This document shows positions 1-8,520 of a stretch of 64,000 bases of DNA, piece by piece. Below the pieces are notes generated by a model that saw nothing but the letters and a program-made list of their open reading frames with translations, ran no database searches and was not told the origin of the DNA. Numbering within the stretch: the stretch's first letter is position 1; the number at the start of each line of letters is the position of its first letter. The translations under genes were made by a program, and so were the position numbers. The DNA comes from Corynebacterium ulceribovis DSM 45146 (GTDB lineage Bacteria > Actinomycetota > Actinomycetes > Mycobacteriales > Mycobacteriaceae), in contig NZ_AQUY01000003.1 of assembly GCF_000372445.1 (NCBI RefSeq), forward strand, positions 186,001-250,000. Direction: 5' to 3'.

Positions 1-207
<207 letters not shown>

Positions 208-221
208 TCATTGTTTTGGCC

Positions 222-244
222 GGTTGAGCCGTATTGACTCAACC
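222..244. promoter_or_regulatory. HAIR-like HspR operator upstream of dnaK
   Basis: The arms GGTTGAG (222-228) and CTCAACC (238-244) form a perfect 7-bp inverted repeat around a 9-base centre. Read against the known HspR element CTTGAGT-N7-ACTCAAG, the site is GTTGAGC-N7-ACTCAAC, so the core TTGAG and CTCAA are kept at the canonical spacing and the outer and inner bases differ. It lies 60-82 bases upstream of the dnaK start codon, the expected place for heat-shock repression. Confidence 0.65.
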
Positions 245-372
245 TTCTGCCCCTTACAACGACCCACATCCCAAAATTGTTCCCACCCGACTCAACTTTC
301 TTTCTTGTGATTGCGGTCACAGCCTATTTTTTGACGGGACACCGCTGCCCCATGTCCGGCTTCGGCTTTCGC

Positions 373-771
373 CTACTTCCGACGCAGCGCCAATGCCACA
401 CCAACGGCCGCCATCACAATCGCGCCCACGCCGACACCGATGACGAGCCACTTCACCTTGTCCCAAGTGCTTTCGGAAGCAGTGTTCCCCACGTCGGGAC
501 TATCAGAGCTATCAGAACCGTTCTGACCACTGCCGCCAGCTCCGCCCTCGGCGCCACCTTCTGTGTTGTCGCCAGGGGCAGCTTTCACCGGAATCGGCCC
601 GCTGGCGTCGAGGACCAGTGCGACTTTGTTTCCTTCCGCGCCATGTTCGCTTGGTGACGTATTGGATTGAGCGCTGGCTATGTGCAACGCGCCGAACGCG
701 CCAGTAATAAGGAGCAAACTAAAAGCGGCCCAGATACTGACAAGTGTTGTGGACGGGATGCGTTGAGGCAT
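373..771 (-). CDS. small secreted protein with C-terminal membrane anchor
   Basis: A 132-residue protein of no family I recognise. It has an N-terminal signal-like segment (about residues 8-33, ending ASAQS), a Gly/Ser/Glu-rich low-complexity middle (residues 70-95), and one hydrophobic segment (about 107-128) followed by LRRK. The order signal, flexible stalk, hydrophobic anchor, basic tail resembles a surface protein anchored by its C terminus, but no LPxTG motif precedes the anchor, so sortase attachment is not supported. It stands alone between dnaK (same strand, upstream end at 162) and the symporter gene. Base composition is similar to its neighbours. Confidence 0.7.
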   Translation of the reverse strand: MPQRIPSTTLVSIWAAFSLLLITGAFGALHIASAQSNTSPSEHGAEGNKVALVLDASGPIPVKAAPGDNTEGGAEGGAGGSGQNGSDSSDSPDVGNTASESTWDKVKWLVIGVGVGAIVMAAVGVALALRRK

Positions 772-907
772 GACTAATCACTTTCGTTGGCGAAGAGCAA
801 TAAAGAGCACAGCTTGGCTTTGCCGAAGAAAGTATCATGGTCGCTTCCGGCGGGAGGGGTGAAGTTTGCGCTTACCTGTGTAAATGCGCAGGAATTTTAA
901 TGTTTAG

Positions 908-2281
908 TTATGAACTGGGCGTAATTTGTGCACTTGCCCCAATTTTCGGCGTCCCGTCGATTCGGTGGTGCGGGAGCCAACGGAAAATCCACGGTGATGC
1001 GAAAACGGCAACAGCCATGATGGAAGCAACCGCCCCGAGACCGAAAGTCCAGCCTGCAATAACAGCGATGGGGGCGATGATAGTCATGCCAATTTCGAAA
1101 GGCGCAAAGCCAATATAGGCAACGCCATATTCATTCAAGGTGCCGGATTTAAGTTTCGGGTCCACAATCTTGAGCAATGCAATACCGGTGGCAACCGCTG
1201 CGGTACCCCAACCCCAGCTGAAGACGCCACGTTCCAACCAGTTTTCGCCGAAGAACACCGGCGCGACGAAGATCATCAGCGCCGCACAGTACACAATGCC
1301 TAGGACGAACAGCACGATAAGCGGCACCAAGTAGTCGGCGAGGGCCTGCGGCACAATGGAGGCAATACCGAAGGCAATGAGGTAATCCGTGGAGGCTCCG
1401 GAGACGGACTTCATGGTTTCTTTGTCCAGGTAGCGTGGCTTATTCGCTAGTTTCAGCAGTCCCATGCCGATGCCGCCGAATACAAACGCTACGGCGAATA
1501 GTGGGATGGCAACGTTCGGGAACATACCGGTGATCCACTGATTAAATAGGTACGCCAGCATCACAGTGAAGGCGAGGACACCAACGTGTAGCCCAAGGGA
1601 ATCGATGGCAGAAGGGTTCGTGGTGGCGCGGCCGATGGATGGGCGTTCGGATTCCTTGTCGATGTATCCGGAGCGCATTTCCCATGGCAGTTTCCCTGGC
1701 ACTGCTGCGGTTTTGCCGCGTTTGATACCCCAGCTGGTGGCAATCAGTCCACCAATAATTGCCGCTAGCGTGCCGACGGTTGCGGCGGTGAAACCAAGAG
1801 AGCTTGCCGCGTCAGCGCCGATGGTTTCCAGGGAGGTGCCCACGGCCGCGGCGGTACCGAAACCGCCGACGAAACCGACCGGCAGCATCATGCCGAACCA
1901 GTCTTCAGTGCCCCACACTGGGGCAAAGAGGAAGACACCCAGCAGGATGAAGAAGCCCCATTGACCGAGGAACATGGCGGTCGAGTACGCCCACATAGTG
2001 CGGGCGCCTTGTCGGACTCCGCGGTCAAAGGTCATGGAGTACGGCATTGCCGCGAAGACCACCGCAATGAGCAGCGAAGTGTAGCTGCCCATGTGGCTGG
2101 AAAATCCGAGTAGGCCGAGGACCTGCGGCCCAAGCAGCAGACCGAAAAGGCCCGCGACGATGGGGCTAGGTAGGAGCAGAGTTTGGAAAAGTGGGATGCG
2201 CCGCCGCAGTTCACTGCCGATGAGCATTAGTAGCGATATCCAACCAACGTCAATAAGCAGGGTATATGCGGTAAATTCCAT
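908..2281 (-). CDS. GltS-like sodium/carboxylate symporter
   Basis: A polytopic membrane protein of 457 residues with about 10-12 hydrophobic segments. The opening (TAYTLLIDVGWISLLMLIG) and the following PSPIVAGLFGLLLGP resemble the sodium/glutamate symporter (GltS) family, and there are two internally related halves, each with a Gly-rich re-entrant-like stretch (GGFGTAAAVG; WGWGTAAVATG). The start is set at the ATG at 2281, which has AAGGAATCGAG directly upstream; a longer frame to 2338 would remove that site. The substrate cannot be read from sequence: glutamate is the family default, but other carboxylates are possible. The upstream same-strand cyclase gene ends 113 bases away, so co-transcription is possible. 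Confidence 0.75.
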   Translation of the reverse strand: MEFTAYTLLIDVGWISLLMLIGSELRRRIPLFQTLLLPSPIVAGLFGLLLGPQVLGLLGFSSHMGSYTSLLIAVVFAAMPYSMTFDRGVRQGARTMWAYSTAMFLGQWGFFILLGVFLFAPVWGTEDWFGMMLPVGFVGGFGTAAAVGTSLETIGADAASSLGFTAATVGTLAAIIGGLIATSWGIKRGKTAAVPGKLPWEMRSGYIDKESERPSIGRATTNPSAIDSLGLHVGVLAFTVMLAYLFNQWITGMFPNVAIPLFAVAFVFGGIGMGLLKLANKPRYLDKETMKSVSGASTDYLIAFGIASIVPQALADYLVPLIVLFVLGIVYCAALMIFVAPVFFGENWLERGVFSWGWGTAAVATGIALLKIVDPKLKSGTLNEYGVAYIGFAPFEIGMTIIAPIAVIAGWTFGLGAVASIMAVAVFASPWIFRWLPHHRIDGTPKIGASAQITPSS

Positions 2282-2394
2282 CTCGATTCCTTTTGATTGC
2301 CCGTTGGTTGCGTGGATTTCGCACCTCATACGAGTCAACCATTAACCGAGGTAGCATTTCACCTGCCCCGCGGGTTTATTGCGCCTGCCCGGCG

Positions 2395-3141
2395 CTAATT
2401 CGGAAGCACCGCAAACGCCCTTGCCGGGAAGCCAGTGCCTGCCTGTGGCTTTGGCCAAGACGCCACAATCAGCGCGCCAACTTCAGGCACTTGGTCCAGG
2501 TTCGCGAGCAATTCAATCTGCCATTTATCTTGCTGCAGCAAGTACAGCTCGGTTGGTAATTGCCCTTGCGCGGCCACGACCCCTGGGTCAGTGTCAGTGG
2601 TTTCGTGGCCAATGGCGGTAATGCCTCGCTCTTCAATGAGCCATTGCACGGTGGGGACGTTCCACCCTGGGAAGCGAGTGATGCCGTTGGCGTCCTTGTT
2701 GGCGACGGCGGCGGGGTCGGGCCACCGTTTGTGCCAGTCACTACGGAAGGCGACGAAGGCGCCCTCGGGGATGCGGCCGTTGCGCGCTTCCCATGCTGTG
2801 ATGTCAGCGACGGTTGGGGAGTAGTCGGGATTGTCGGCGACTTCGGCAGTGAAGTTGAGCACTACCAGCGGCAGGATCATGTCGGTGACGGGCAGTTCGT
2901 CGAGGGTGCGGGCGCGTTCGACAAAGTGGACGGGTGGGTCGACGTGGGTACCCCATTGGCCGACGAATTGGTAGTTGTCGATTTCAAATCCGTGTTCGGC
3001 GACGGTGAAAATGCGGTCGCACTTTTCGTCGGGCAGCGCTGGGAAGTGGGGTTGACCTGCATGGAAGGCGTGGGTGAGGTCGATGTAGGTGTGGTTTGTG
3101 CGGAGAGTTTGGGCTAAATCCCAGAGTTCATATGCTGCCAT
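2395..3141 (-). CDS. cyclase-family (kynurenine formamidase-like) hydrolase
   Basis: A cytoplasmic protein of about 248 residues. It contains the metal-binding signature of the cyclase/KynB family: QWGTHVDPPVHF, with the HxxxD and H ligands (about residues 60-72), and a second conserved stretch GITAIGHETTDTDPG near the C terminus. Family members hydrolyse amide or lactone bonds (formylkynurenine, isatin and similar) with a divalent metal. The start is placed at the ATG at 3141, where the sequence becomes family-like (MAAYELWDLAQ); a longer reading frame extends to 3213 and no strong ribosome binding site decides between them. No tryptophan-degradation gene is adjacent, so the substrate is unknown. 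Confidence 0.78.
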   Translation of the reverse strand: MAAYELWDLAQTLRTNHTYIDLTHAFHAGQPHFPALPDEKCDRIFTVAEHGFEIDNYQFVGQWGTHVDPPVHFVERARTLDELPVTDMILPLVVLNFTAEVADNPDYSPTVADITAWEARNGRIPEGAFVAFRSDWHKRWPDPAAVANKDANGITRFPGWNVPTVQWLIEERGITAIGHETTDTDPGVVAAQGQLPTELYLLQQDKWQIELLANLDQVPEVGALIVASWPKPQAGTGFPARAFAVLPN

Positions 3142-3348
3142 ATAGACAGCTTTGTCTAGTTGAGTTTTCAGTGCCAAGTTAACCCACACCCCACAAACCG
3201 TGATACAACTCACAAGTGAGCAAATTTCGCTCAGCCGCCACAGAAAGCTCTGAAATTAGCTGTAAAGCGTCGATAAACGCAATAGTGTGAAAGCAGATGC
3301 CAACTGTTGCAAAGGTTGTGCGGAACTACCCCAGATATAAGGAATGTC

Positions 3349-6300
3349 ATGAGCGCGCTAACTCTTGCCGCCGATACCGTCAACGGCCAGGTGACTAGCA
3401 ATAGTTTCACCATCACCGTCGGCGTTATTGGTGTGCTGCTGTCACTTCCCTGCTGGTTCATCTTTATTAAGGGCTTCGTCTACATGGTGAAGACCGTCAT
3501 GATGGGCCAGAAAACCTACGGGCACACCGGCCAATGGGGCGCCCGCATCTGGACCACCATCCGTGAGATTGTCGGCCACACGAAAATGGCGAAAAAACCA
3601 GGCGTGGCCATCGCCCACTGGTTCGTCATGGTCGGATTCCTGCTCGGCTCCTTGGTGTGGTTCGAGGCCTACATTCAAACGTTCTGGCCAGCCGGCGGTT
3701 GGCCAATCCTCAAGGACCTCACAGCCTGGCACTTCATCGACGAAATCCTTGGCCTGGGCACCACCCTGGGCATCCTGGCACTGATCATCATCCGCCAGAC
3801 CAACCTGGGCAAAAAGCGCCTGTCCCGCTTCTATGGTTCCAACGCCAAGGCCGCCTACTTTGTTGAAGCGGTCGTCCTCATTGAGGGCCTTGGCATGATG
3901 CTGGTGAAGGCTGCGAAGCTGGCCACCTACGGCGACCACGGCAAAACCGGCCTGGACGTCTGGACGTGGGCGAACTTCGCCACCGGCGGCATCGCGCAGA
4001 TCCTGCCAGCTTCCGCTACCTTGGTGTCCCTCTTTGCACTGGTCAAGCTACTCTCCGGCATGATTTGGCTGTACGTCGTTGGCCGGAACCTCTCATGGGG
4101 CGTCGCATGGCACCGCTTCTTGGCGTTCGCCAATATTCTGCTGCGCCGCAACGCCGACGGTTTCAACGCTCTCGGCGCCGCCAAGCCAATGACCTCCAAC
4201 GGCGAAATCCTCGACCTTGAGGAAGCCGACGAGGACGAAGTCATGGGCGCCGGCACCATCAAGGACTTTTCCTGGAAGGGCATGCTGGACTTCACCTCGT
4301 GCACCGAGTGTGGCCGCTGCCAGGAGCAGTGCCCAGCGTGGAACACCGAGAAGCCACTGTCACCAAAGCTGCTGGTCAATGCCCTGCGAGACCAAGCGCT
4401 GCGTTCTGCACCGTACCTGCTCAAGGGCGATTCGGAAGCAGAAGTTCCGAACCTTCCGCTGGTTAGCCAGGACATCATTGAGCCGGATGTGCTGTGGGCG
4501 TGCACCAACTGTGGTGCGTGTGTGGAGCAGTGCCCAGTCGACATTGAGCACATTGACCACATCATTGATATGCGCCGCTACCAGGTGCTGGTCGAGTCCG
4601 ACTTCCCTACCGAGCTGAGCGGTCTGTTCCAGAACCTGGAGACCAAGGGCAACCCGTGGGGCCAGAACCAGTCGGTGCGTGCCGATTGGATTAATGAGGT
4701 CCGCGCCGACGGCATTGAAGTGCCGGTGTGGGGCGAGGACGTCGACAGCTTCGACAACACCGAGTACCTGTTCTGGGTCGGTTGTGCCGGTGCGTACGAC
4801 GACAATGCGAAGAAAACCACGAAGGCGGTTGCGGAGCTGCTGCACACTGCTGGCGTGAAGTGGGCGACCCTGTCGACCGGCGAGACTTGTACTGGTGATT
4901 CGGCTCGCCGCGCCGGTAATGAGTTCCTCTTCCAGATGTTGGCGGAGCAGAACATTGAGACCTTGGATGAGGTTTTCGAGGGTGTGCCACCGAAGCAGCG
5001 CAAGATTGTTGTGACCTGTGCGCATTGCTTCAACACCTTCAAGAATGAGTACCCAGAGCTGGGCGGCACCTATGAGGTTGTGCACCATACGCAGCTGCTG
5101 AATAAGTTGGTTCGCGAGAACCGTCTGCAGCCGATTTCTGGTAGCACCACGGGCCGTTCCGTGACGTACCACGATCCGTGTTTCTTGGGTCGCCACAATA
5201 AGGTCTTCGAGGCGCCACGTGAATTGGTTGCCGCGGGCGGTAGTAATTACGTCGAAATGCAGCGCAGTAAGGACACTGGATTCTGTTGTGGTGCTGGTGG
5301 TGCGCGCATGTGGATGGAAGAAACCATCGGCGAGCGCATTAACCTGAACCGCACGAAGGAAGCGCTGGCAACCGGCGCGGAGACCATCGCGGTGGCGTGT
5401 CCGTTCTGTAAGACCATGATGAATGATGGCGTCGCGAAGCTGTCGCAGGATGACGACAAGTCGGTGGACGTCGTTGACGTGGCGCAGATGTTCCGCGATT
5501 CCGTGCTTATTGACGGTCACCTGCCGGAGCCTCGAGAGAAGGAATTCCTCGTGGCGCCGGAGCGTGGCTGGGTGGATGTTGAAAAGCAGCGGGCTGCTGA
5601 GGAAGCCGCTCGAAAGGAAGCGGAAGAGGCTGAGCGTAAGGAAGCTGAGCGGGCTGCCAAGGCTGCTGCGGCGAAGGAAGCGAAGGCCGCTGAAGCTGCC
5701 GCACCTGCTTCCCAAGCAGGCGGTGCACCAACTCCAGGTGGTGCTCCGAAACCGGGTGGTGCGCCTACTCCAGGTGGCGCACCAAAGGCCGGCGCTCCAA
5801 CCCCTGGCGGCGCTCCAAAGCCAGGCGCTCCTGCTCCAGGCGGCGCTCCGAAGGCCGGCGCCCAAACCCCAGGTGGCGCTCCGAAGCCGGGTGCTCCTGC
5901 CCCAGGTGGCGCTCCGAAGCCGGGCGGTGCTCCGAAGGCTGCTGCTCCAGCTCCTGGCGGCGCACCGAAGCCTGGCGCCCCTGCCCCAGGCGGCGCTCCT
6001 AAGCCTGCTGCTGCAACCGCGCCAAAGGCGGAAGAATCCGAGGCTCCAACCGCGGATGTTTCGGAAGCCCCAGCACAGGAAGCTCCGGCAACGCCAGCGC
6101 CAAAGGCCACGGGCGCTCCGATCCCTGGTCGCGCCCCGGCACCTGGCGGCGCCCGTCCGGGTGCGGCCGCTCCTAAGCCTGCTGCGGCGGCCCCAACGCC
6201 GAAGCCAGCTGAGGAACCAACCGAGTCCGCACCGACTGAAGCAGCAGAACCAGCACAACCAGCCGCACCGACTGAACCAGCCGCACCGGCACAACCAGCT

Positions 6301-6399
6301 GACTCCCCAGCGCCTTCCGCTGAGCAGCCAGCTCCACGGAAGCCGGGCGCACCGCTGCCTCCAGGCATGAATAAGGCACCTCGCCCAGGTCAGAGCTAG
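3349..6399 (+). CDS. membrane Fe-S oxidoreductase with Ala/Pro/Gly repeat tail
   Basis: A protein of 1016 residues. About 5-6 membrane segments fill residues 10-290. Two 4Fe-4S ferredoxin-type clusters follow (CTECGRCQEQCP from Cys318; CTNCGACVEQCPVD from Cys385), then a heterodisulfide-reductase-like CCG region, with a first half GETCTGD and a complete second half ending FCCGAGGARMW (Cys646-647). This order matches the actinobacterial HdrD/GlpC-like iron-sulfur reductases of the Rv0338c type, probably passing electrons between a membrane quinone and an unknown cytoplasmic partner. From about residue 745 there is a charged Glu/Lys/Ala helix and then about 230 residues of GGAPxPGGAPK-type repeats. 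The start at 3349 follows AAGGA and excludes 14 codons of a longer frame. A terminator lies just downstream. Confidence 0.9.
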   Translation: MSALTLAADTVNGQVTSNSFTITVGVIGVLLSLPCWFIFIKGFVYMVKTVMMGQKTYGHTGQWGARIWTTIREIVGHTKMAKKPGVAIAHWFVMVGFLLGSLVWFEAYIQTFWPAGGWPILKDLTAWHFIDEILGLGTTLGILALIIIRQTNLGKKRLSRFYGSNAKAAYFVEAVVLIEGLGMMLVKAAKLATYGDHGKTGLDVWTWANFATGGIAQILPASATLVSLFALVKLLSGMIWLYVVGRNLSWGVAWHRFLAFANILLRRNADGFNALGAAKPMTSNGEILDLEEADEDEVMGAGTIKDFSWKGMLDFTSCTECGRCQEQCPAWNTEKPLSPKLLVNALRDQALRSAPYLLKGDSEAEVPNLPLVSQDIIEPDVLWACTNCGACVEQCPVDIEHIDHIIDMRRYQVLVESDFPTELSGLFQNLETKGNPWGQNQSVRADWINEVRADGIEVPVWGEDVDSFDNTEYLFWVGCAGAYDDNAKKTTKAVAELLHTAGVKWATLSTGETCTGDSARRAGNEFLFQMLAEQNIETLDEVFEGVPPKQRKIVVTCAHCFNTFKNEYPELGGTYEVVHHTQLLNKLVRENRLQPISGSTTGRSVTYHDPCFLGRHNKVFEAPRELVAAGGSNYVEMQRSKDTGFCCGAGGARMWMEETIGERINLNRTKEALATGAETIAVACPFCKTMMNDGVAKLSQDDDKSVDVVDVAQMFRDSVLIDGHLPEPREKEFLVAPERGWVDVEKQRAAEEAARKEAEEAERKEAERAAKAAAAKEAKAAEAAAPASQAGGAPTPGGAPKPGGAPTPGGAPKAGAPTPGGAPKPGAPAPGGAPKAGAQTPGGAPKPGAPAPGGAPKPGGAPKAAAPAPGGAPKPGAPAPGGAPKPAAATAPKAEESEAPTADVSEAPAQEAPATPAPKATGAPIPGRAPAPGGARPGAAAPKPAAAAPTPKPAEEPTESAPTEAAEPAQPAAPTEPAAPAQPADSPAPSAEQPAPRKPGAPLPPGMNKAPRPGQS

Positions 6400-6417
6400 T
6401 CCGCTCCGGCCACACCG

Positions 6418-6458
6418 CCGCCAGCCTCGTCACATGATTCGAGGCTGGCGGTCTTTTA
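6418..6458 (+). terminator. rho-independent terminator after the Fe-S oxidoreductase
   Basis: The arms CCGCCAGCCTCG (6418-6429) and CGAGGCTGGCGG (6440-6451) pair perfectly over 12 bp around a 10-base loop and are followed by TCTTTTA. It begins 19 bases after the stop codon. Confidence 0.9.
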
Positions 6459-6650
6459 GTGCGCTCCCGCCATCTACCAACTCGCCCTGCCGTCCCGCGC
6501 CGCCGCCGGTCTCGTTTCGGCATCATCTGCGCCCGCAGCCCCTCCCTCTGCAGATTTGCTAACTACACTGGAACACATATCTCCGCGGGGCTCACCGTCC
6601 ACCGGAGTACATCTGCCCGTGTTGTCGGTTCCTAGAAAGGCTTGCGCGTC

Positions 6651-7049
6651 GTGACCGAACCCCATTCCCCCAAAAGTTCGACGCCACCCATGGAGCCAAC
6701 CACACCGGAGGTCGACGACCGACCAACGGCGGTGCTGCCAGTTGCCTCCGATCGGACCGGCGATCAGCCAACTGCGCTGCAGATGAAAGATAAAGACAAG
6801 GAGCTTGGTGACGTTCACCAAGCCACTGACGGTTCCGCCGACGGCACTTCCACCCCAGACTCTGACGAATCCCGGACCGCCACTCAGAAACCCCGGAAGC
6901 GTCGCACCCGAACTGAGAAACCCTCTGGGTTCGGCTGGCGTTCGCAGTTGATTGTGATGGCGGTTATTTACGTTGTTGCCATCGTTCTTGGCGTGCTTCT
7001 TGGCCTGTGGCTGACTAATTCGATGGATACGATTCCGGGCGTGAATTAG
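6651..7049 (+). CDS. small membrane protein with C-terminal transmembrane segment
   Basis: A protein of 132 residues that I cannot assign to a family. Residues 1-95 are hydrophilic, rich in Pro, Thr, Asp and Lys, and probably disordered; RKRRTRTEK precedes a single hydrophobic segment (about 104-124, LIVMAVIYVVAIVLGVLLGLWL). The arrangement predicts a cytoplasmic N terminus with a tail anchor. The GTG at 6651 is preferred because AGAAAGG lies 10 bases upstream; the in-frame TTG at 6642 sits too close to that site. It precedes the aminotransferase by 87 bases. Confidence 0.72.
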   Translation: MTEPHSPKSSTPPMEPTTPEVDDRPTAVLPVASDRTGDQPTALQMKDKDKELGDVHQATDGSADGTSTPDSDESRTATQKPRKRRTRTEKPSGFGWRSQLIVMAVIYVVAIVLGVLLGLWLTNSMDTIPGVN

Positions 7050-7136
7050 TCTCACCCCCGTTTTCCTGTACTTTTTCGGCCGCTTTTGCCCAGCATTGGC
7101 GTTTGCGTGTGCCCAAGGTGGCATACTCGAGGTGTT

Positions 7137-8411
7137 ATGAATAGTTCACAGCAGCCTCGCCGTCGCCGCGTGCATCCGCCGCGTAACCACAATCTGCGTC
7201 CGTTGGATCAGTCGGACAAGCTGAAGAATGTCTTGTATGACATCCGTGGTCCAGTGGCGTCGCTCGCCCAGGAGATGGAGAATGACGGCCACCGCATTCT
7301 CATGCTGAACACGGGCAATCCGGCGAAGTTTGGCTTCGATGCTCCGGACACCATTGTCCAGGACATGATTCGTGCGTTGCCGCATGCGCAGGGCTATTCA
7401 GAGTCGAAGGGTATTCAGGCCGCGCGCCGCGCCATTGTGACGCACTACGAAACAATGGACGGTTTCCCTTACTTCGACATTGATGACGTGTACTTGGGCA
7501 ATGGTGTCTCGGAGCTCATCTCGATGACGACCCAGGCGCTGCTCAACGAGGGCAATGAGGTGCTTATCCCAGCGCCCGACTACCCGCTATGGACTGCGGC
7601 CACGACACTAGCTGGCGGAAAGGCTGTCCATTATGACTGTGTCGAAGAGGACGATTGGCAGCCGTCGATTGAGGACATTAAGTCAAAGATCACGCCAAAT
7701 ACGCGCGCCATCGTGGTGATCAACCCGAATAACCCAACCGGTGCGGTGTATTCGCGCGAACTGCTCCAGCAGATCGTTGATATTGCGCGCGAGCATTCGT
7801 TGCTCATTTTCTCGGACGAAATTTACGACAAGATTCTGTATGACGATGCGGTTCACATCCCAATCGCTTCGCTTGCCCCCGATCTCCTCGTCGTCACCTT
7901 CAACGGCCTATCAAAGGCGTACCGCGTGGCCGGTTATCGTTCCGGTTGGATGATTCTGACTGGTCCGAAGCGCCATGCAACCGGGTTTATTGAGGGTATT
8001 GATTTGCTCGCATCAACCCGCCTGTGCCCGAATGTGCCGGCACAACACGCGATTCAGGTGGCGCTCGGCGGCTACCAGTCGATTGAAGACCTCGTTTTGC
8101 CCGGCGGCCGACTGCGACGTCAACGCGACACTGCCTATGAGATGTTGTCCAAGATCCCTGGGGTATCCGTCGTCAAGCCAATGGGTGCGCTGTACCAGTT
8201 CCCGCGCCTCGACCCGGAAGTTCATGAAATCCACGACGACCAGCAGTTGATGCTGGACTTGCTCCGCGAGGAAAAGATTTTGATGGTGCAGGGCACGGGT
8301 TTTAACTACAAGACCCCGGATCATTTCCGCATTGTGACGTTGCCGTGGCCATCGCAGCTGGAGGAAGCTATCGAACGACTCGGCAACTTCCTGTCGCACT
8401 ACAAGCAGTAG
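7137..8411 (+). CDS. alaT: AlaT-like PLP-dependent aminotransferase
   Basis: A class I aminotransferase of 424 residues. The pyridoxal phosphate lysine is in FNGLSKAYRVAGYRSGW (Lys260); the cofactor-binding Asp-Tyr pair is in FSDEIYDKILYD and the Asn in NPNNPTGAVYS. The sequence fits the E. coli AlaA/C. glutamicum AlaT group, which makes alanine from pyruvate and glutamate or valine. The first about 25 residues are basic (RRRRVHPPR) and form an extension of the core fold. The ATG at 7137 is chosen because GAGGTG is just upstream and GCATACT about 18 bases upstream could be a -10 element, leaving a very short leader. Confidence 0.88.
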   Translation: MNSSQQPRRRRVHPPRNHNLRPLDQSDKLKNVLYDIRGPVASLAQEMENDGHRILMLNTGNPAKFGFDAPDTIVQDMIRALPHAQGYSESKGIQAARRAIVTHYETMDGFPYFDIDDVYLGNGVSELISMTTQALLNEGNEVLIPAPDYPLWTAATTLAGGKAVHYDCVEEDDWQPSIEDIKSKITPNTRAIVVINPNNPTGAVYSRELLQQIVDIAREHSLLIFSDEIYDKILYDDAVHIPIASLAPDLLVVTFNGLSKAYRVAGYRSGWMILTGPKRHATGFIEGIDLLASTRLCPNVPAQHAIQVALGGYQSIEDLVLPGGRLRRQRDTAYEMLSKIPGVSVVKPMGALYQFPRLDPEVHEIHDDQQLMLDLLREEKILMVQGTGFNYKTPDHFRIVTLPWPSQLEEAIERLGNFLSHYKQ

Positions 8412-8520
8412 TTTTCCTACCACTACATGCAGGCTTCGCCGACCCACCGCTTCCATTTCAACCCATTGAACTTTTCCAGTAGGTTGAAGGTTGCATTCAA
8501 GCAACTGTGGAAGGCAAAAC

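Noticed and set aside
4360..6294. Long antisense open frame opposite the Fe-S oxidoreductase
   Set aside because: It is a product of GC-rich codon bias and the repeat tail; the plus-strand protein has clear Fe-S motifs and the antisense product has only low-complexity Arg/Trp/Ser.
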